Shown: in pieces, positions 1 through 11,250 of the stretch | Numbering within the stretch: position 1 is the stretch's first letter | Layout: every line of letters begins with the position of its first letter | From: Gentiana macrophylla | Taxonomy: Eukaryota; Streptophyta; Magnoliopsida; Gentianales; Gentianaceae | Direction of reading: 5' to 3' | DNA: 64,000 bases | Assembly: GCA_026214975.1 (NCBI GenBank) | Contig: CM047813.1 | Span: forward strand, 31,274,589 to 31,338,588 | Notes under the pieces: model-generated | Database searches by the model: none | Seen by the model: the letters and a program-made list of their open reading frames with translations, nothing else | What the model was told of the DNA's origin: nothing | Translations under genes and position numbers: made by a program

Positions 1-268
1 GCCTAAGGTCATAGGTTTGAGTACTGGGCACAACATCTTATAGGGCGCAAATGCAAATAATAAGGCTGTACAAGTAAAGCAAAAGATTCCTGATCCTCCC
101 AGATGCTTTACTCTAATCTCCCAAAATTGACTGGCCCCTTCCCCAACCAGGAAGAGCTGGATGCTTCAGTCCACCAAGCTACTATTTTAATATATCACAA
201 AGGTATTCAAAACTCAATGGCAAAGAAATGGCAAAAGGGAGCGTAACATAGTTTACTACAACACTTAC
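1..268 (-). other. UPL3 intron 2 (partial) with repeat-like sequence
   Basis: This stretch follows the donor site of UPL3 exon 2 and runs to the window edge without a recognisable continuation of the armadillo-repeat coding sequence, so I read it as intron. The first 40 bases resemble 16781-16820 (shared core close to 'CCTAAGGTCATAGGTTTGAG'), which points to a transposon or SINE fragment inside the intron. The next exon must lie to the left of the window. Confidence 0.5.
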
Positions 269-1482
269 CTGTACCCCAGTAGAGAAGAAGTCCAGATACG
301 AAAGCACTGCCATCAATGCTCCTGCCCTCAAGCATGCAGTTGGGTGTTCCTGAGATACCTTCCTCAGTGCTTGCAGACACTTTCATCAAAACCAGAAACA
401 AGCAAAATGAGATATCACATGTTAGTAGCCATCATACATCACCAAATAGATAAACGTGAATTATCCAGGAAACAGAAGTATGGCAGGTTTGCTTATGCTT
501 CCAATGGCATATGAGATTAGTTATATCGCAAACTCTCCACCAAAAAACACTCTTTATTTGTATTCTCTTCTTCTAAAAGTAAGCGCACCTGTTCAGCCAA
601 GTCCATGTACTCTATCGTGAGAAGACGTGCAACAAAGCATGAAACCGCACCATAATGTACCACCGAAGCACAGGAAGACGGTAGCACATCCACCAAATGT
701 GTAAGAGCCCGGGCTGCAAGAAGCATGATATCCGGATTGCTTTCGTGGTTGAGAAGTCCCACAAGTACTGGAACAAAAGAGTCCACTGAAAAGGTGGAGA
801 GTGAGTCCTCACTGCATATGGAAAGCAACTCACAGAGCTGAGTCAAAGCCTCCACTTGTTTTCCCTCCTCACCATCAGCTCTCAAGCCCGATAAAATCTT
901 CTTGAGCCTCCCATTCTGATGAGACGATGAACCGGACCCCACTGCTGAGCTTGGCAGCAAATCATCCAAGCCGGCACCCAATTTCCTGAGAAGTCCCTGA
1001 AGTGCGCTACTAGCAGACGTTAGATTCTGATGCAAAATGCCCACCCCACCATCACTATCGTTTTCATCATCTTCGCCACCTCCAGAGTCAATGTTCAATC
1101 CACGGCTCCTCTCTGTATCTCTATCCTTTTCCCTTTCCCTTTCCCTTTCCCTAACTCTAACATCATGCTCTTTCTCTTTGCCTTTGTCTGAATTATCTTT
1201 ATCGTTGCCGTGATTAGAATTTCTACCACGACGGCTACGAGTGCCTGAACCAGATGATTCGTTACTAGAGTCCATGGCAGTAGACGAAGCTAGTGAATCC
1301 TGTGAACGGGTAACCACGCGAGAACGTGTAGTGATTGAAGAAGAAGAAGAAGAATTAGGAGTAGGGTTATTGGCAGCAACGGAAACGCGAGCAAGCTTGC
1401 TTGAACGAGTTCTAGGAGCAGATGATGAAGAAGAAGGCGCTGAAGATGTGGCCTCCGCGCGCTTCCGGCTACGGGTTTCCAT
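269..1482 (-). CDS. UPL3: E3 ubiquitin-protein ligase UPL3-like (KAKTUS), first two coding exons
   Basis: 5' part of a HECT-type E3 ubiquitin ligase of the UPL3/UPL4 class, nuclear and cytosolic; in Arabidopsis it limits trichome branching and endoreduplication. Exon 1 (589-1482, 298 codons) starts METRSRKRAE and has a low-complexity Ser/Arg/Asp/Glu-rich head. The armadillo-like repeats then begin (SALQGLLRKL, LAARALTHLVDVLPSSC, GAVSCFVARLLTIEYMDLAEQ). It ends on a CAG codon followed by GTGCGC. Exon 2 (269-379, 37 codons) follows an AG acceptor, reads CLQALRKVSQEHPTACLRAG and then ALMAVLSYLDFFSTGVQ, and ends CAG/GTAAGT; both junctions are phase 0. The open frame also continues past exon 1 down to 517, but that tail is intron. 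The family is about 1,890 residues, so most of the gene, including the HECT domain, lies left of the window. An AAACCCTAAA telo-box-like motif sits at 1581-1590 upstream of the ATG. Identification is firm; the exon limits rest on splice consensus and family alignment from memory. Confidence 0.93.
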
Positions 1483-2150
1483 AAAAATCCCAAACCCCCC
1501 TCAAAGGTATGTATTGCTCGCCGACTACTCGGCGATCACAAGCCCAACCGATCACAGAATTTTCATCACAAACTTATGATAAACCCTAAATTCGATTCCC
1601 AATTTTTCGAGACAATTAATCAAAGGTATGATCTTTGTTTTATTCGATTCAGAAAGCTCCGTTAATGGCAACAGTTATATTAATCGATAACGGAAAATTA
1701 AGAATTACTGATGAATATGGAAGAGCCGGATACCTAACTGACACGCTGAAGAAGAAGAAAAGCCAGAAATAATAATAATTATTATTATTATTTTCTATTT
1801 TGACTGGAACCAGAAAAGATTATTGAGAGGTGAGAACACAAAACAGAGTTGTAATTTGTACTTTATGTAATTTTGTAGCATTTTCCGACGGAAAGTTATT
1901 GTGTGGTGAGAGATTTTGAGGTGAAGTAATAGGTTAAACGATCAGAACCACACAGTTTAAATACAGAATAAGACTGTGTGATATGTGGGCTGTCACACAG
2001 CATCTCCGCACCGTATGGAGACACCACACAATAACCTCCCTTTTCCGACTGCATGACCACCTAATAGTACAACATTGTAGTTGCCTTTGGTACTCGACGT
2101 AATTTGGCTTAAGCGTTTTATGCAATTAATTTTTGTTTTATTTTTTTACG
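1483..2150. other. UPL3 5' leader/promoter side, no other gene
   Basis: Non-coding sequence upstream of the UPL3 start on the minus strand. It holds the 5' leader, a telo-box-like AAACCCTAAA (1581-1590) and a short AAT/ATT-rich run near 1771-1795. No other gene or well-formed repeat is visible. Confidence 0.5.
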
Positions 2151-2272
2151 GAAGGTGCTTTTTTTCTTTTTTCTTTTTTTCCGGAAACGAAAGAAGGGGG
2201 GATTCGAACCCAGGCCTCCCACTGGAGTCGGGGTAAGCAGTAGAGTAGCAGAACTACTAAGGTATAACTAGG
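2151..2272 (-). mobile_element. tRNA-derived SINE (antisense)
   Basis: Read on the minus strand there is an A-box-like stretch (CTAGTTATACCTTAGTAG), then a B box (GGGTTCGAATCCC, plus-strand 2201-2213), then an A-rich tail of repeated A7-9G blocks at 2158-2180. This A box, B box, A-tail order is that of a tRNA-derived SINE. Spacing and the absence of a foldable cloverleaf argue against a functional tRNA. Target-site duplications were not resolved. Confidence 0.6.
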
Positions 2273-2389
2273 TCAATAACACACGTAAACCCACACCTCC
2301 TAGTCTAAAGCTCAACAATAATATAACTAGGTCAATGTTCTATTGGCATTTTTTTATATAAATTAAATTAAATAAATATAAGAAAAAGA

Positions 2390-2817
2390 CCTTATATAAT
2401 GTCTCACATTGGAAAAGTAGTAGAATGCTCACCCTCATATAATTGTGAGACATAAAGCGCTCATCAATCAAGTTAGCTTTTTTAGACCAAACGAGGACGG
2501 GTCTCAAGCGATTGACCGGACATTTATGACTCATTTAAGCGCTACTGAGGCCCGGGTTCAGGGCGTTATGAACGGTATTCAGAGTCGACTATCGACGGAA
2601 CTACGCTACCGCAGACCGTACAAGAAGACGGTGTAAGGATGGCTCTAATTACCTCTGGTAGAGGACGATCCAGAAACGATCTTATATAAGGGAGAATGAT
2701 AAAAAAGTCTTGTCAACTCGGGTTAGCCATTTTTACAGCAAGCCGGGACGGCGGTCTAAGCGATTGACCGGACATTTATGACTCATTTAAGCTACCAAGG
2801 CGATGCCTGGGCGTTAC
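2390..2817 (-). repeat. TRIM/LTR-like repeat, two tandem units
   Basis: Two related units on the minus strand share the block containing GCGATTGACCGGACATTT (plus-strand starts about 2508 and 2760, period about 252 bp). Each begins, on the minus strand, with TAACGCCC. The same family occurs on the plus strand at 63440-64000. Repeated terminal blocks separated by a short non-coding interior suggest a terminal-repeat retrotransposon in miniature or tandem solo LTRs. No 5S-like segment as in Cassandra was seen. The family is not recognised. Confidence 0.55.
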
Positions 2818-2835
2818 ACCCAGTCATATATATAT

Positions 2836-3308
2836 ACTAGTATAAAACTCATGCGACGCACTGCGGAGAACGTTAGTCTTGAAAAATCGATATGTGTATA
2901 TAGAAATTTGTAGATACTGTAGTAATTTAAAAGGTATTTTACTGAAACCAAAAAAAAAAAATGGCATTCTTGAAATATTTACAATGATATACGTGTTAGT
3001 AGAAATTTGTAGATATTTTAGTAATTGTATGAGCTATGTAAGTGAAACAAAAATAACAAAAATAACAATGGCATGAATGAAATATCTACAACGAAATATA
3101 AAAGAGTAGACATATGTCATAGTTATAAGAATGAAAAGTAGCGTAGGTTCAATTAAAAACGAACGTGAGATTGCACAATAACCATCCCAAAAAAGTTTAC
3201 TTAACACCTGGAATGAAAAAGTAAAAGAAAATATGTGATCATCCATGAAAAAAGTATTTATTACCAAAACAAAATCATCCAAGCCGAAAGATTGTTGTCA
3301 TAATTTTA
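2836..3308 (-). mobile_element. Helitron-like 3' end and AT-rich body
   Basis: On the minus strand an imperfect hairpin-forming motif (CCGCAGTGCGTCGCATGAG) is followed by TTTTATACTAGT. This resembles plant Helitron 3' termini, a short GC hairpin shortly before CTAG/T. The body is AT-rich and contains two copies of an 'AGAAATTTGTAGATA' block about 98 bp apart (near 2900 and 3000). The 5' terminus is not identified, and no Rep/helicase coding is present, so it would be non-autonomous. Confidence 0.35.
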
Positions 3309-3935
3309 TTATGTATATAAAAAAAACATCGCAAAAGAATCATCCCACCACATGATCTCATGTTTCATGTGCTCGATCTTCCTCTTTGCATCACACAATG
3401 CAACCTTCAAGTCCCGAATCTCCTCTCGTAGGGCTAAACACTCATCGCAGACCCGCCTTTCGTATCCATTGGCCCAGTGGTATTCTCTACCCCGGATTGT
3501 CAAGGGATTATGGAGATAAACAATCTCTAATGGTGTTGCTTCCCAGATCAGAGAGCCATGGTCTTCCATCAGCGGGTCCGGCTGGGGTTCTGGAACATAC
3601 TCCGGGGTTGGCGTGTCTTCATGCTCCACATTTGCTTCTACCCCCTAATTTTCATTTTCTTCAGGGTCTTCCTCCTCTGGGTCCTCTTCTTCAGGGTCTT
3701 CTTCTGGCTCAGAATCATCGTCTCCTACCACGATGACGTCAACAGGCAGTTCTTTGTGGGGCTCTTCCTTAGTAAGTTCCATTGAAATTCCCTCTTGACC
3801 ATGCTTCCAGATTGGCCCGTTTATATTTGGGAGAAAGGTCCTGATCGCCCCCACCCTTTTCATTGGTTTAGCTTGTCCATTTGTTGACCCAATATTCAGT
3901 GGAGAGGTCATTTCCTGAAAAATACAATATCCCAA
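3309..3935 (-). pseudogene. Unrecognised acidic ORF with one in-frame stop
   Basis: A single frame runs through this interval, interrupted only by a TAG at 3645-3647. The likely start is the Met at 3911, just after a good acceptor (TATTTTTCAG), so the sequence may be an exon of a larger unit; joined length is about 200 codons. The N-terminal part has a basic segment (QAKPMKRVGAIRTF), then a very acidic repeat (DPEEEDPEEEDPEENEN). Past the stop the frame continues as VEHEDTPTPEYVPEPQPDPL and then has a Cys pair and a coiled-coil-like C-terminus (CDECLALREEIRDLKVAL). I do not recognise the family. In this context it may derive from a transposon, but no hallmark enzyme domain is present. Confidence 0.4.
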
Positions 3936-3945
3936 AAATTATATA

Positions 3946-4301
3946 AAAGCAAAGAGTTTATATTATGTTGTTTTGAAAAAAAATGAAAATTGAACAAAAA
4001 AAATGTAGAAGTTGAGAAATAATAAGTAGTAGGTATATTTGTGTAATTGATGAATATCTATTTTAATTAGATAATAAGTAAATTAAGTAAGTTTATGAAT
4101 TAATTATTTAAGTTTATTTAATTTAACATAGAATTATTTTTAATTGTAAGTATGATGGACCGGACATAAAAAAAGGGCCAATCTGATGTTTCTCGGCCCA
4201 GTTAAAAAAAAGGCCCAGTTATTAGTTTGAATAAATTATGAAATAACGTAAATAAATTGTATATGATTTTATGAATTTATTTTGCTTTTAATACTATGGT
4301 G
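3946..4301. other. AT-rich interval, no feature seen
   Basis: AT-rich sequence with short GGCCCA-type motifs near 4170-4215. No coding frame, repeat partner or terminal motif was found. Confidence 0.4.
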
Positions 4302-6100
4302 AACATTGTTAGATATAGAGCGCCCGAAAGACAATTGTTGCTTGTCTATACGGGCAAGTGAGAGATTGTTGGAAGTAGCGCCCGAAAGACAATTTATGTA
4401 ATTATTTTTAGAATTAATAAACGATGATTTATTCTCATCTTATTATTTCGCTTCGTGCTTATATATTATTATACTATTTCTTTGAAACCCCAAGTCGTAT
4501 CATATGTAGCCATATAACTTAGTGTGTGTCACACACGAGGATTAAGTTTATGATGATACACTTAAACTATTAGTCCATGGTGAAGTTAATCAAAGTATGG
4601 GGTCTATTGATTAAACCACCATTAATGCGCCCAGAACACTTTATGGTGTGACCGTCTTATCCGGACCGTCGACACTGGTTGTCTAAGTGGGGCATTTATA
4701 TATGATGTAGTCATATAGGATGAGACCGATTTAATCTGAGTTTCTCATATAATTCCGTGATTGAGAAATCTTATTAAATCACAAGATGATCATATATGGA
4801 TTAACTTAATCCTGAATTGATTGCATACTCCTACTAGTTTCAGGATAGGGTTTGATGTGTTCGTTAAGGATCGCTAAGAGGTACGGTCCGAATCACTTTC
4901 ACGTTGGCACTATTCTGGAATGAGTGAGAAGTGTGTGTCTCACAAATATGGAATCCATTCCTTCCTGCGTGAAGTAGAAAGACAATCCCCTTATTTGTTA
5001 ATCCTAGAAACTGATCCGCGGAGTTCGTATTGGCTATGAACTAATTGATCACTAGTGGGTTAATGGTAAATAAGGATAAGATGTATTGAAAAAGGTTTAC
5101 GGAAATAATCCCGCTTCATTACGGATAGTCTATGGAGGGTTAGTTTATATGTAATGATTATAACAATGGACACTTATCGACTCGACTCGACGTTTTGAGA
5201 ATAAGTTATATCTATAATCTATAGAGTTGAGTTTCGGATTTATGGCGGCTTAATTTCAGAATTAATAAGTTGAGTAGAAATATTTTGTTTGATGAATATT
5301 TTATTCATTTTATTGTAACTACTTGTTTATGGAGTCCACGTCCCCGGTTGGCTCATAACATCATGAGTGTTTTCGCGTTTTATGGAACCTCGAGAATAAA
5401 TTAAATAGTTGGTCTATTTAATGAATACGCAATATTATTTATTTGGTAATAATATGTAAAATATAAAAGACATTAAAAATAAATGACAAAAGTGGCGCCA
5501 TTATCATGTGAGAAAATTAGAAAAGAAATTTTTCTAGATTATGTCACATGTGTAATTAATTAAGTATCTATGTGTTGGATTATTAATGGAAAAATAAGAG
5601 ATTGATTTTTGGGAATTATCTCTTATCTTTTAAGCAAATATCTTTCCTTATGGGAATATGTAATTGTGGTGTGAAAAGGATAAGCTCTCGACTAGTTATT
5701 TTCCTATATATAAAGAGAGTTCATCCTAAAACAATTTAGACTTACAAATTGACGCAAAGACTTGAAAATAAAGGAAGAAAAATTAGTTTTTTGCCATAGT
5801 CCATTTAGAAGAGAAGAAAAACCTAGGGTTTTTCTTGTGCATATTCGAGGAGGCTCTATTTACGGCGAGGATCGACGCCCACCGCCGTCGTTAGAAATAC
5901 AACTGAAGACTACGGCATCTCCTTTGGTCGACTATTTCTTCCTTTCCGTTGAGGTAAATCTACTAACCTTCTTGTAGATTGTTAATTAATTATGTGAATT
6001 AAAATCGTGGTAAAATCGAGTGTCTCGATCGGTGCTGTGAATCAGATCTGACGATCCAATTGTGGATCGGATCTGGATTCGGGTTTGTGTATAACCAGCA
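4302..6100 (+). mobile_element. Copia-type 3' LTR with polypurine-tract stub
   Basis: An LTR of 1,734 bp runs from TGTTGG at 4367 to CCAGCA at 6100. It is directly preceded by an internal 3' end with a purine tract (GGCAAGTGAGAGAT), so it is a 3' LTR of an element whose interior is gone. Upstream, 4302-4335 carries a second LTR-start-like stub (TGTTAGATATAGAGCGCCCG). It aligns over most of its length with the solo LTR at 12835-14569 (1,735 bp), sharing for example GGGGCATTTATATATGATG and CTATATATAAAGAGAG-like promoter sequence. No TSD was found. The right end abuts a gypsy integrase remnant. Confidence 0.75.
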
Positions 6101-6120
6101 AACATATCTACGAGGAAGGC

Positions 6121-6660
6121 TTCATTTGAGATAGTTTACACTAAAGCTCCTAACTTTAGTGCCGATTTGACCACTATCAAGTTTCCTAGATCCCAGGCTA
6201 CTAGATCTTTGGTTTCTTCAATCACTCGACTCCATCAAGAAGTCAAAGAGAATTCGATGAGAGCCAACTATCGTTACAAATCCTCTATAGATGCACACAT
6301 ACGACCTAAAGATCTCAATGAAGGGGATCTAGTCATAATTCTTCACAAAGAGAGGTTTCCCATTGGAACCTACAACAAATTGAAGCACAAGCGTGCTGAC
6401 CTTTTTCGCATTTTTACATAAAATCAACCCTAATGCATATGTGATTGGCTTACCTGAGGACTAGCAGATATCTCCGACATTCAACATCTCCGATCTAACT
6501 CTTTTCCATCCGCCAGATGATGCTTTAATCGAGGCTTCTACAGAACTAGCTGGTCTCGAGGATGAGTCTTTTCCTCTGCCAAGGGAAGGAACTCATGTAC
6601 CATCTTTTGACCATTCCACCATTGACTCGAATATTGACTCTGAAGACTGAATGGACCAAG
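6121..6660 (+). pseudogene. Ty3/gypsy integrase C-terminal remnant
   Basis: One frame reads SFEIVYTKAPNFSADLTTIK and then GDLVIILHKERFPIGTYNKL, matching the end of plant Ty3/gypsy integrases (the 'GD.V...L.KERFP.GTYNKLK..K.GPFRI' module). After a frameshift near 6420 it continues with NPNAYVIGLPED and SPTFNISDL. It is cut off upstream by the adjacent LTR and lacks reverse transcriptase, RNase H and the catalytic integrase core, so it cannot encode a working enzyme. Confidence 0.75.
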
Positions 6661-6842
6661 CCGATATTGAAGATATAACCGACCCCAATTCAAAGACCAT
6701 TTAAATATTTATTTTCAGTTGGGCCTCTATGTATTTCGACCCAATCTTTTAATTATGCAATTTTTAAATTTCTCTTATTAAGTAGGGTAAATGTAAAGGG
6801 TATTTAAGGAGCATCTACACTAAGATTATGGCATCTTGTAAT

Positions 6843-7555
6843 TAGGGGCGGATGCGCACACACAGGGCCGGGGAGGGGGCACTCGCCCTCTCGGGTTCGG
6901 AGAATACACTACTATATGCTATGTATTATTGTCAAAATGGCACATTTAAAAAATATATATTAATCGGTTTCGGAATATTGATTTCTTTCAAAAACATTGC
7001 TTGTAGTGTTTTAAATTTTTATTGATAGTGGTAGAAGTCTTAATGTGTTCTGATAATGCGATATATAGTAGTTTTTTTTAATAAATATAAACCGAAATAT
7101 ATAGTCGTGTTTTTTGCGATGTAGACTATTCCACTTTTTAAAGTTTTTCTTAGTTTTCTAAAAAGAGGGCTTACAATACAACAAACTTTGCAGAACCGTT
7201 TCACCTAATCGATCGTGGTGAAGTCAGCAATGGATTCGGCGGATCATCCACATCACGAATTGGATGGCAGGCACAATTCTGACTAGTTCTCCGCACTACT
7301 TTTCTGCAGTTGAAAACTATCATGCCTGTTTAATGAAAAATTGGCTGGCTCTGGCTACCTTGCGGAGCAAAGAAAATTTCCCCAAATCTCACTGCCTTTA
7401 TGAACAAACAAACTTTGTACAACCAGCTTACGTGGAAAAGATTCCATAGTTTTCTTTCGAATAGAAGAAAAAAAAAACACTACTATATATTTTATTGATT
7501 ACAAAAAATCTTTAGAATTATTGCCCCGTCGCCCGGGATCCTGCGTCCGTCCCTG
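6843..7555. mobile_element. hAT-like non-autonomous element
   Basis: The left end TAGGGGCGGATGCGC and the inverse of the right end CAGGGACGGACGCAG form imperfect terminal inverted repeats of the CAGGGRCGGA type common in plant hAT-like elements. The interior is AT-rich; a 61-codon frame at 7264-7449 shows no recognisable domain. Candidate 8-bp target duplications (CTTGTAAT / CTTGGCCA) agree only in the first four bases, so the copy is old or its limits are off by a few bases. Confidence 0.55.
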
Positions 7556-8372
7556 CTTGGCCATTTATCCGAATTGTCACCGTGTTCATCCTCATTTTTT
7601 TAATTCTCTGTTCTCACATCAATTTCTTTAAAATACCCTAATGTGCATGTTGAAATTATACATTATTATCACAGATATTTAGCAATTAACATGCATTCAT
7701 AATGGAATTCAAGCTACATATGTCAACATAACAAACAAACAAACAAAAATAAAAAATTAAGAGAAATGAATCCTAACTAACAACTCCTTTGAGGACAGAC
7801 TTTCTATTAGTATCATGCATATATGCCATTTTTTTAGGACAGTGATCTTAGTATACACAAGTATGCACAACATCTAGCAATTTTAACTTCTCATTCTAAA
7901 GACTATCTAGATATATATAACCTTGCAAAATATATTTTTTTCCCAAGCAAAAGATTGTTTACACTTGTCATTGCTTTTGAGGCGAGGCGATGTGCGGTTT
8001 GAAAACGCATAACGGAGTTGAGGTTTGTATCGTTCACTTACAACGTCGTGTCTATATTTCACAAAAGAATACATTGTAACTCGCAACCTTGGCCGCCTTC
8101 ACCCTCTCGTGGTTCATATGAACAAGCCTCGTAATAATTTGCACTATAATCATACATACATCATATATAAGAGATTCAGAGCTTAAACAAAACACACAGA
8201 TTCTTTTAATCTAATACAATTCCCACACAAGATATACACAAGGCAACTAAAATCTATAAATACATCCCAAAGTTGAGAACCAACATACAAAAGATAGAAA
8301 ATGCATTACAAAAAAAAAACTAAGGGGCAATAATATCTTTACACTTATAAAGTTTTGAATGAAATAGACATA
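7556..8372. other. Downstream flank of the protease gene
   Basis: Non-coding, AT-rich sequence that includes the probable 3' untranslated region of the minus-strand protease. No RNA gene or clear transposon end was seen. Confidence 0.4.
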
Positions 8373-10684
8373 CTACAGTGTTTCAGTTCGGGAGACGACA
8401 ATCGGGCTCCGAACCACATGTTTACCATCCATCCAAGAAAGTGAACCGAAAACCGCACCTTTGTCACCCAAAACAAGATTCTTGATATCAACCTTAAACG
8501 TGACGAAATAACGTAGTTTCCTTATCCTATCCGAGAATACTAGCTTAGATGGTTTCACCGTCACGGTCACCCCTTTCGGTGCATCAACCTTAACCCAATA
8601 TACAGCATTTACCTCTCCAACATTTGTCACTGTCCTTAACAATGTCTTGCTTGAAAGTCCTAACTCACTAGAAAACATTGCAACAATTGAAGGATAGTTG
8701 AGATTCCCTGTCTGTGGCTTCCTCCTTATAGGACAATTTACTCGCGTATGAGTAATCACCTGTATCGTGTTTGGACCGTAACCGGCACCACATAAGAACA
8801 TCACGTAATCATCGTTTCCTAAATCATATACTAGCCCAGGATCCATAGCAAGATCAAGATTCAAATGTCCAGCACCGAAATCATACGGTGTTGACGGCTT
8901 GCCAGTAGCTTCATCGACCATGGGTTGAACATTATTGTCAAGTATGCTCGCGGTTGTCATCATCGCAGACCTTATAGCTGCAGGGCTCCAATCAGGATGT
9001 GCGGATTTCAACAAAGCGGCTGCACCGCTTACGTCGCGGGCAAGCCATCGACGCCCCGGATAAGATATTGAATTCGGTTTTCCTAGGATCTATGTCTAAT
9101 CCACTTGGGCCAACTGCATTAGTCCAAGCAGCCAAAATGTTAACCCCGGGGCAATCAAACCGGTTTCAATATCTCGGATTCAATCCGTTTGGCCCTCTAG
9201 CTGAAAACGAAGCAACCACCGGAGCCGGCTTGATCCCGATTACAGTCCCTATGAAATTAATGGTGGCTGTGGCTAATGGATTAGAAGCTATATAAGCTTT
9301 AATGGTGTCACCTTCAACCGCACCGATTGAACAAGCCGGTAATAAATGGGCGTCTCCGACTAGGCCTTCACCATTGGAAACAGCATTTGCTAATATCATT
9401 CCTACACCACCAGCATTCTTGACTACTAATCCTTTACTTACTCGAGGATTACTACCGCGATCGCATATTACGATCTTGCCTTTTACTGTAATAGGATCAA
9501 GTGAATTTTCCATACATAAACAAGTGGATAGAATCCCGGATTTACCTGGATAAATTACTGGATACATTTTTCCATTTAATGGTTCCCCGGCGTATAAAGA
9601 CACTCCGGCGAATTTCCGGCCATCGCCGAGGATAATGTCTGCCGGGAAATTCCTGTCAATGGTTCCGGCTCCGACGGTGGTAAGCCATGGTGCTAAATTG
9701 GTGACTGACATTCCGTTTGGCCCATCATTTCCAGCTGAAGTGGAAACAAATATGCCTCTGGAAACAGCACCATAAGCTCCGATTGCTATAGGATCAAGAT
9801 AGTAAGGGGATGAAAATCCATCACCGCCTCCGATTGAGATGGAAATTACGTCGACACCATCGGCGACGGCGGCGTCGAATGCGGCAAGAATGTCGGAATC
9901 GAAGCAACCTGCGTTCTTCCAACAGACTTTGTAAATGGCTAACCTTGATTTCGGAGCAACCCCTTTGGCAGTTCCAGAAGCGTAGCCTTCCATACTTGCT
10001 TTAAAAGAATACCTTCCGGCAGCTGTAGACGCCGTATGAGTGCCATGGCCGTCGGCGTCTCTTGGTGATTTGAATTCGGAAGTTTCGTTAATTGTGCCAC
10101 CGATTCCTCCAAACCCAGATGAAGCTTCATGACCTTTAGAAAAATCTTGCTCCAACGATTTTCCGGTTGCAGTTTCCGGCAGTGAACCCAACTCCAGTCT
10201 GGCAAACACCTTTCCAGCGAGCAGGAACAGGACCCAAATGAAGATCGGAAAAACTCCGGCGTTCAGGCCAAATCCCAGTATCAAGAACTCCGACTATAAC
10301 ATCAGAACCGTAGTCAGAATCCCACCACAGTCCCCTCTGATTGCGAAGGCCAAGAAATTGAGGGGACCTAGTAGTATGAAGTTGCCGACGACGGTCTTCA
10401 AAAACGGCAAGAACAGAGGGATGTTGGAGAGCGTAGGCAGCTTGGGAGGGGGTTAAATGGGCGGAGAAGCCATGGAAAACGGTGGCATATACATGAAGAA
10501 CAGTGGAAGGTTCAATAAACTCAGAAGCATACCAGTGATAATGGGTTGGAAAAATGGAAGGCTTAAACGAAGTATCAACACGAAAAATGTAAGTCTTTGA
10601 GGAGTGATCAGTAGTTGAAGTTGCTAGAGCTATGGTGATGGTGATGAGGATTGTGAAGAAACGCAGGAAAAGTGAAGCAGCCAT
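8373..10684 (-). CDS. SBT1.6: Subtilisin-like protease SBT1.6-type, frame interrupted by small indels
   Basis: A secreted serine protease of the plant subtilase family S8. The start [10 protein letters not shown] begins a signal peptide (about residues 1-22). The I9 prodomain follows ([20 protein letters not shown] to [12 protein letters not shown]), then catalytic Asp135 in VLDTGIWPE, His in [11 protein letters not shown], the oxyanion Asn in STSAGNDGP, a protease-associated domain, catalytic Ser in SGASMACP (family GTSMACP, so Thr to Ala), and the Fn3-like C-terminus ending [11 protein letters not shown]. The closest family I recall is Arabidopsis SBT1.6 (SLP2), about 765 residues and intronless, as here. 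The frame breaks four times: two bases missing in a T run at 10140-10144; one base missing near 9175; one missing near 9160; one extra base near 9035. Everything else, including the triad, is well conserved. It is therefore either a very young pseudogene or an intact gene with consensus errors. An ACGTGTC (ABRE-like) motif lies about 25 bp upstream of the ATG. Confidence 0.9.
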
Positions 10685-11250
10685 AGCTGGGACTGGGAGA
10701 GTGTGGACACGTAGGACTGTGAGTCTGTGTCGGAAAGAGATTGAATAATGCAGCTAACTGGAAAATGAGGGGGAGTATTATTGTCAATGTAGATTTGATT
10801 TAGTAGTCAAATTTGTGTCTTCTTTTTGGAGTTTTTAATTATTAATGTTATTTTCAAAAAATTAATTAATTAATTAATGTGTATATTAGTAGGTCTACCT
10901 GATTAGCCGCATTTAATGGTGGCCATATTCGGAATTTCGGAGATATGATTTTGTCCTTTTGTCGTCACAAAGCCTGGCTCTGTGGAATCATTACACAGCA
11001 CTTTTCTTAACCTAATATTTCATCCGTTTCATAATAACTGAGTCAGCTGTTTATATAAGGTAGTATGATTTTCAATACAATATTTATTATGTTTTTAACT
11101 TTTATTTATTATATTAGGAGACATAAAAAATAAGGTCACATTTATTATATTCAAGAACATTATAGTCATTTAATTATAAAAGTTAATGCATTAACTCGCA
11201 TCATTAATATATGTGATTTTAACAACTGCCTCAAATAAATTGAAACATAA
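10685..11250. other. Protease promoter side, no other gene
   Basis: Upstream region of the minus-strand protease. It holds an ACGTGTC motif near 10708-10716 and a TTAATTAATTAATTAAT run near 10862. No coding sequence or TE terminus is convincing. Confidence 0.4.

Noticed and set aside
1241..1579. 112-codon plus-strand frame over UPL3 exon 1
   Set aside because: Shadow of the Ser/Glu-rich low-complexity head of UPL3 on the other strand.
2195..2270. tRNA gene on the minus strand
   Set aside because: B box present but no cloverleaf; A-rich tail indicates a SINE.
2390..2817. Cassandra TRIM
   Set aside because: Resembles an LTR start (TGTAACGCCC) but lacks the 5S rRNA-like segment that defines Cassandra.
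7264..7449. 61-codon frame inside the hAT-like element as transposase
   Set aside because: No hAT dimerisation or BED motif, too short, and AT-driven.
9810..10456. Plus-strand and third-frame ORFs over the protease
   Set aside because: Shadows of the SBT1.6 frame; no conserved motifs.
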